Part shown: piece by piece, positions 59,509 to 64,000 of the stretch
Position numbering within the stretch: the first letter of the stretch is position 1
Layout: each line of letters starts with the position of its first letter
Assembly (NCBI RefSeq): GCF_001411555.2
Contig: NC_049915.1
Span: 18,552,640-18,616,639 of the forward strand
Source of the DNA: Juglans regia
Lineage: Eukaryota > Streptophyta > Magnoliopsida > Fagales > Juglandaceae
Direction of reading: 5' to 3'
Length of the DNA stretch: 64,000 nucleotides
Made by a program: the position numbers and the translations under genes
The notes under the pieces: generated by a model
What the model was told of the DNA's origin: nothing
Databases searched by the model: none
The model's input: the letters and a program-made list of their open reading frames with translations, nothing else

Positions 59509-60305
59509 ATCAGGCCAACTTTTTGGTTAAAGGAAGATTTTTCCTGGTTGATCTCGATCAGCACTTCTATTACATGTCTTGCAAAAAATTGTAACAAAAC
59601 AACCAAGTATGACTACGACGATAATTTTCTATGTTACAGTTGCAAGAACATGACTGTATCGAGACCACGGTAAAAATTTTCTTTCATATTTTGAAATTCT
59701 TATTTATTTTCTAATAAATAAGAATCTCCTTGTTAATTTTACTCGTTTGGATTTAGAGATGAGTTGAAATTGTTTATGAATAGTAAAATAAAATATTGTT
59801 AGAATATTATTTTTTAATATTATTATTACTTTAGAATTTGAAAAAGTTGAATTGTGTATTATATTTTGTGTGTGATTTTGAAAAAAATTGTAATGATAAG
59901 ATGAGATGAGTTGATGTGGGCTTTGAATTCAAACGAGACAGTCGAGTATATTTAGAGGTATATGATGATAGTGAATCTACAACAGTTGTAACATTCGGAT
60001 CAACAATAGAGCAAATCATCAATTGCATGACAATGGATCTTTTAGAACACGAAAATAGGAATAAATGTGTATTTATAATTCTATTTCAAAATTTTGGTGC
60101 ATTACTTGCTTATATGTTTCCATCATTACAGGATCACCTCCCATATTTTGAAAATATAGCAATTCAAATCTCAACTAAAGAATGGATGATTTTGTTGGGC
60201 GCACAAATAAATGAATACAGACAATTGCATCAAAACAAGCTCATTGCACTCTCTGTTAATGCTGAATGTTTTAAATATCTCTTTTCAAACTTATGGCTCT
60301 TGTAA
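59509..60305 (+). pseudogene. RPA70-like (replication protein A large subunit) pseudogene fragment
   Basis: Three exon-like pieces keep phase. 59509-59669: VDLDQHFYYMSC in one frame, then, after a one-base slip in an A run, NCNKTTKYDYDDNFLCYSCK, giving a C-x2-C...C-x2-C zinc ribbon. 59942 to about 60055: RVYLEVYDDSESTTVVTFGS, the OB-fold that follows. 60132 to about 60270: KEWMILLGAQINEYRQLH, the end of the fold. This is the Rep_fac-A_C (PF08646) architecture of RPA large subunits and of the RPA-like proteins carried by plant Helitrons. The N-terminal two thirds are missing. A MITE fills the intron up to 4 bases before the second exon. Confidence 0.7.
59742..59937. mobile_element. MITE family 2, copy in the RPA-like pseudogene
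   Basis: The ends CTCGTTTG and CAAACGAG are perfect 8-base inverted repeats. The interior is GATGAGTTGAAATTG, AAAATATTGTTAGAATATTA, TTGAAAAAGTTGAATTG, GATGAGATGAGTTGATG. It ends 4 bases before the exon that starts at 59942, so it replaces the normal polypyrimidine tract of the acceptor. Confidence 0.75.
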
Positions 60306-60369
60306 TATATACTTTAAAAATATATGTACATAGTTGTGACTTGGTTCTTGTAAATCGTTGTATTATAAT

Positions 60370-60507
60370 CACTACAAGAAAAATGATTTTTTGTGGCTAT
60401 TTAATTGCGACGAAAAGACTATTTATGATCAAAACAAACTTATTTTAACTGTAAATAGTCATTTCGCTGAAATTAACTGGCCACAAATAAGTAGTTTTCT
60501 TGTAGTG
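60370..60507. mobile_element. CACTA-type miniature element (138 bases)
   Basis: Starts CACTACAAGAAAAATGATTT and ends TTTTCTTGTAGTG, with GTGGC/GCCAC continuing the inversion. A second inverted pair (GACTATTTATGAT and its mirror GTAAATAGTC) makes most of the element able to fold back. Flanks AAT and AGT are only a partial 3-bp match. It shares the 13-base terminus with the large CACTA element at 31206. Confidence 0.8.
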
Positions 60508-61132
60508 AGTTATAAACATTCTGCAGATCGTGTGTGTAATGTGTGTTGTAAACACGAAAAAAGTTCTAAAAATATATACAAAATTATGTCCATTGAACCA
60601 AGGGAAAAGATAATGTGCTAAATTTGTAGATGCTTTATAGTGACATCTTTATAAATTAGATCCACAAGATAACATACGATGTTGCTTTCATTTGACCAAG
60701 TCATTTGTTAAATATCACACTCCACATATATAAGATCTATTTTATATGTATGAGCATCCAATGAAAACAACCACGGATCAACCAACTATGCCAACTCTCC
60801 AAGTAAAAAAAGTAAAAGAATTAATCTTCTCATCAGTAACTATCTACTATGTCACACCTTATGAAAAAAAAAAAGAAAAAGAGAAAACTGTTAAGTGTGG
60901 AGCGTGGAGGTGAATGGTGGTTGGTGTTTAGCAAAGCCCAAAATAAAAACTGTTGATGTAATTAGAGGTCCTTTATATATTATATATATATATATATATT
61001 TGAAAACTTGTAAATGCTTTTGAGATTTATTTTTTCTCATTAGGAAGGAAACATTGGGGACACTTATATAATAAATGGTGGGCCTTTTTAATTAACTTAA
61101 TTTAACGATTTGGAATTAACAAAGGTGCTTGG
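60508..61132. other. Intergenic DNA, nothing recognised
   Basis: AT-rich DNA with a short (TA)n run near 60975-61000 and no gene. Confidence 0.5.
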
Positions 61133-61760
61133 TTGTTTTTTTTTTTTTTTAAAAGAGGACGGAACCTCCGAGATTTATTGAAACCCTCACTTTTGGTGGA
61201 GGAAAACTTTGGTAACATCAACACAATAAGACCAACTCGTGGTAAAACTACTTACCGTAAACAAACAAAGTACTTGACCAAAACCAAAAAACAAAACAAA
61301 ACATCAGAGCAAACTGGCGTCCTTTAGCGCCCATTTCTGATACAAGGCAAACCAAGTTTTTCCAAACGTAAAATTCCTCTAAGGTTTTTGGGAATATCCC
61401 GAGAATACCATTGCTGAGTGCAACCCCTTGCTCCCAATCGCGCCAAATAGTCCGCCGAGGCGTTTCCTTCCCGAAATATATGCATGACTTGCGAATCTAA
61501 ATCTTTCAACAACTCCATTAGTTCATCCTAGTAGTCTACTAGATACCATACTTCACATACCGATGCCTTCAACCATCTAACCACTACCATGGAATCTAAT
61601 TCCAAATCAATATGCCCCACCCCCATCCTTTTAATCAAACATATACCATGAACTAAACTCATAAGTTCTGGAAAGTTAATAGTACCTGTACCAAGGTGAA
61701 CCGCAAAGGCCATGAGAAATTCTCCATTGCTTGAGGCAAGGAGATCCAATCTCCCCTTAT
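61133..61760 (-). mobile_element. 5'-truncated LINE, same family as the element at 3321
   Basis: The T run at 61134-61150 is the minus-strand poly(A) tail. The adjoining sequence (AAGAGGACGG ... TTTATTGAAACCCTCACTTTT) matches the 3' end of the large LINE. Only the end of ORF2 is present. Truncation at the 5' side is typical of target-primed reverse transcription. No target duplication could be confirmed. Confidence 0.82.
61324..61749 (-). pseudogene. LINE RNase H-like tail (RVT_3), two open pieces
   Basis: The piece at 61528-61749 reads INFPELMSLVHGICL, HIDLELDSMVVVRWL and CEVWYLVDY. After a stop the piece at 61324-61518 continues with MELLKDLDSQVMHIFREGN, ASADYLARLGARG. This is the RNase H-like domain of plant LINEs, recognised by the ELDS and FREGNASADYLA blocks. 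It is better kept than the same region of the large LINE. Confidence 0.82.
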
Positions 61761-63102
61761 TTATTCATCATTGTTGAAGAAATTCTTTCTAGATTGCTTA
61801 AGGTGAGTTTTGAAGAAAAGAAAATTGGAGCCTACTTGCAACCGAGAGGCACACTCGATATAATATGCAAGTTGTCTGATATTAATTTGTTATAATATTA
61901 ATATAACATTATTTGATATAATATATAAATTTTAATTTTATAACATAAAATTAATATATCATGAAAATTTAATCTTAAACATGAGCAGTAATATTAAGTT
62001 GTTAATATAAACTTACTTTTGATATGTATATTATATCAAGAATACATATATTTTTGGCATAATAAATTATAATATATATATTCTTTTTATACATTTGACC
62101 ATATATACTTATATAAAAAGTCTAGAACTTATACATATTATAGTTAAATTCAATAATATATTAGTACGTGTTAATTATTATAAAATAAAATAATTATACT
62201 ATAATATCAATAGACTAATATTTTAACATATGTAAACATTATAATGTTACTAATATAGATAATCCGTAAAACCAGACCGGATGATACCAAAATTAAAAAA
62301 ATCAAAAGTTCGATTTCAATGATAAACCGATCCAATATCAATTTTTAAATTTTTCAAACAGATATATACTAATTTAATCATAAAAAAATGTCTAAACTCG
62401 GACTGAATCACACCAATTATGTCCCTATACAGCAGATATTCTCACTACGAGAAGAGGAACTGAATCTAAGAATAGAGAAAAAAATATTTACAACTGTGAA
62501 TTGTGCAACTGTCGCGAAATCATTTTAAAAAAAGTAAATAAAATATGTGTTTTACAGGAAAAAAATTAATTTTTTAATAATAAACGTGTTTTTTTTTTTA
62601 AAATAATTATGTAACGGTTGTATAATTCACAATTGTTGGTAGAATTACTAGAAAAACATAACATGAAAGAAGCGAGAAGCGCTTTCTTTTACTTTCTCAC
62701 AAAACACGCGCGAGAAAATGAGGAAATTACACTAATCAATGAATGTCTATTACGGTGGACGAGAGTGACAGAGTGGACCCTCTAGTGTGTGTGTGTGTAT
62801 ATATATATATATAGACAAGTGGGTACACAATTTTCTTTTCAAACTTTCAAATATTCTCAATGTATCTAATCATGATTTTGTATTGTATGCATGCAATACA
62901 TGATTTCTTCCAACCTCCAATATACCTAGAAATTCACATCTCGATCAACTTTCTAGCCTTGAGATTACGGATTTTTCAGGTTATCTAGCTCCGTTGTGGA
63001 CTGATCAACTTGTAAAGAAAATGTGATCAGATATTTGACTTGCATTAATCTGATCTGATCATGGCATTTTCTCCTCCTTTTTAAAAGATAGTTGACAATT
63101 GA
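61761..63102. other. Intergenic DNA, nothing recognised
   Basis: Very AT-rich (61870-62300 nearly all A and T). A (TG)n(TA)n run lies near 62786-62812. No gene. Confidence 0.5.

Positions 63103-63182
<80 letters not shown>
63103..63182. repeat. Compound microsatellite (C)n(CT)n(TA)n
   Basis: A C run, then about 14 CT units, then about 19 TA units and a short CA tail. It is read as a false Tyr-Ile/Glu-Arg open frame on the minus strand. Confidence 0.95.
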
Positions 63183-63186
<4 letters not shown>

Positions 63187-63487
63187 TCCCCAACCCCTTA
63201 TAAAAAAATATTGGAAGAAAAATAAAAACTTGTGCAAATAAATAACAAGCTATATACCTTATTATAACCCTGCATATCTCCCAAAAAGAAAATGGTTAAG
63301 GCTTTTCTGGTTTTGGTACAAAGTCTTCAAACGGTATATATGGTTTTTTTTTTTTTTCCTTTTTGGAGGTAATATTATATAGAAGTTTAACAGGCCCAAA
63401 AACCTGCAAAATCTGAATTCGTTTCCTCAATATTCATAATTAATGCGAATAAAAAAAAGTGCCACTCTACATGAGTTGTAATTTATT

Positions 63488-63690
63488 TGGCAAGTGAGTA
63501 CTTGAGGTACTCTCACTACTATTCTTTATTTTATTATTACTTTTTACCTACTTTTCTACTATTCATTACTTTTTAACTACTTTTTACTACTATTCAATAT
63601 TTTATTATTACTTTTTGATTACTTTTTTACTACTATTTACAAACATTCTCAACACTTCTCAACACTTCTCACTACCCAAACGTAGCAGCA
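63488..63690. mobile_element. MITE-like element rich in TACTTTTTACTAC
   Basis: The left part is AGTGAGTACTTGAGG and the right end ACTTCTCACTACCCAAACG. Between them are many variants of ATTATTACTTTTTACTAC. This is a non-coding element of a third type. The terminal inversion is weak, so the class is unsure. Confidence 0.45.
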
Positions 63691-63707
63691 TTTCATTAAG
63701 TTTACGT

Positions 63708-63736
<29 letters not shown>
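63708..63736. repeat. (TA)n microsatellite
   Basis: About 14 TA units followed by CACG. Confidence 0.95.
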
Positions 63737-63738
<2 letters not shown>

Positions 63739-64000
63739 GTCGACTATGTTGGGATTAACAAAGTATTTTATGTAAATTGTCAGAGCAACTATATATTAAT
63801 ATCACAATATTTCTGATATGATCTTTTGATCATCTAATAAACATCAATGGCATTACTGATTGAACATGTCACCAAACCCTGATCAAGTCATATATTATTC
63901 GCTTAAGACTTCTTAGGACGTACAACATTATTAATTTATCTTAAAAAAACCTAAATGCATATGATAATTGTGAATTTCAAGATGAGTTTTCACAACACAT

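Noticed and set aside
59978..60028. Minus-strand frames over the RPA-like region
   Set aside because: They are shadows of the plus-strand exons, which show domain similarity.
62440..62470. CACTACGAGAAGAGG as a third CACTA end
   Set aside because: It lacks the A-run after CACTACAAG, and no matching inverted end or target duplication was found.
62965..63237. Minus-strand frame with Tyr-Ile and Glu-Arg repeats
   Set aside because: It is only the translation of the compound microsatellite.

Overview
The window looks like nuclear DNA of a woody eudicot. It is AT-rich, has one GT-AG spliced gene of plant secondary metabolism, many (TA)n and (GA)n microsatellites, and dense plant transposon families (L1-type LINEs, Ty3/gypsy chromovirus, Ty1/copia, CACTA, TRIM, MITEs). 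The repeat families resemble those I associate with Fagales such as walnut and hickory relatives, but that placement is an impression only.

There is one convincing intact host gene, an oxidosqualene cyclase (triterpene synthase) on the minus strand at 15353-22558. Its 18 exons all have GT-AG junctions and add up to a 755-residue open protein. It carries the MLCYCR signature of lupeol synthases. The otherwise near-invariant acid motif DCTAE reads DVTGE, so the catalytic Asp is kept and its Cys partner is lost. This is the best candidate for new biology here. Its introns hold a TRIM retroelement (19807-20139) with an exact 5-bp target duplication and two MITEs.

Layout. 1-2460: intergenic, with a possible minus-strand promoter and leader near 0.9-1.04 kb. 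2.7-2.96 kb: degenerate short repeat. 3.3-9.7 kb: decayed full-length L1-type LINE, minus strand. 10.3-13.6 kb: gypsy chromovirus with two LTRs, most of pol deleted, and a second 3' internal end outside the left LTR. 13.8-15.3 kb: MITE and non-coding DNA. 15.35-22.56 kb: the cyclase. 22.6-31.2 kb: intergenic DNA with MITEs, microsatellites and a possible leader exon near 25 kb. 31.2-39.3 kb: CACTA element with a Ptta/En/Spm-type coding remnant. 39.96-42.95 kb: one LTR, a primer-binding site and non-coding tandem repeats of a non-autonomous LTR element. 44.4-48.7 kb: low-copy-looking DNA with a few exon-like pieces of unknown identity. 48.73-53.35 kb: decayed copia element, minus strand, with exact target duplication. 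53.99-58.55 kb: second decayed copia element, plus strand, with a truncated left LTR. 58.6-60.3 kb: degenerate repeat followed by an RPA70-like (replication protein A) pseudogene split by a MITE. 60.37-60.51 kb: CACTA-type mini-element. 61.1-61.8 kb: 5'-truncated LINE of the same family as the first. The rest is intergenic with a compound microsatellite and another MITE.

No second gene of a triterpene pathway (P450, glycosyltransferase, acyltransferase) is visible, so the window does not by itself show a biosynthetic cluster. Nothing prokaryotic (CRISPR, operons) is present.
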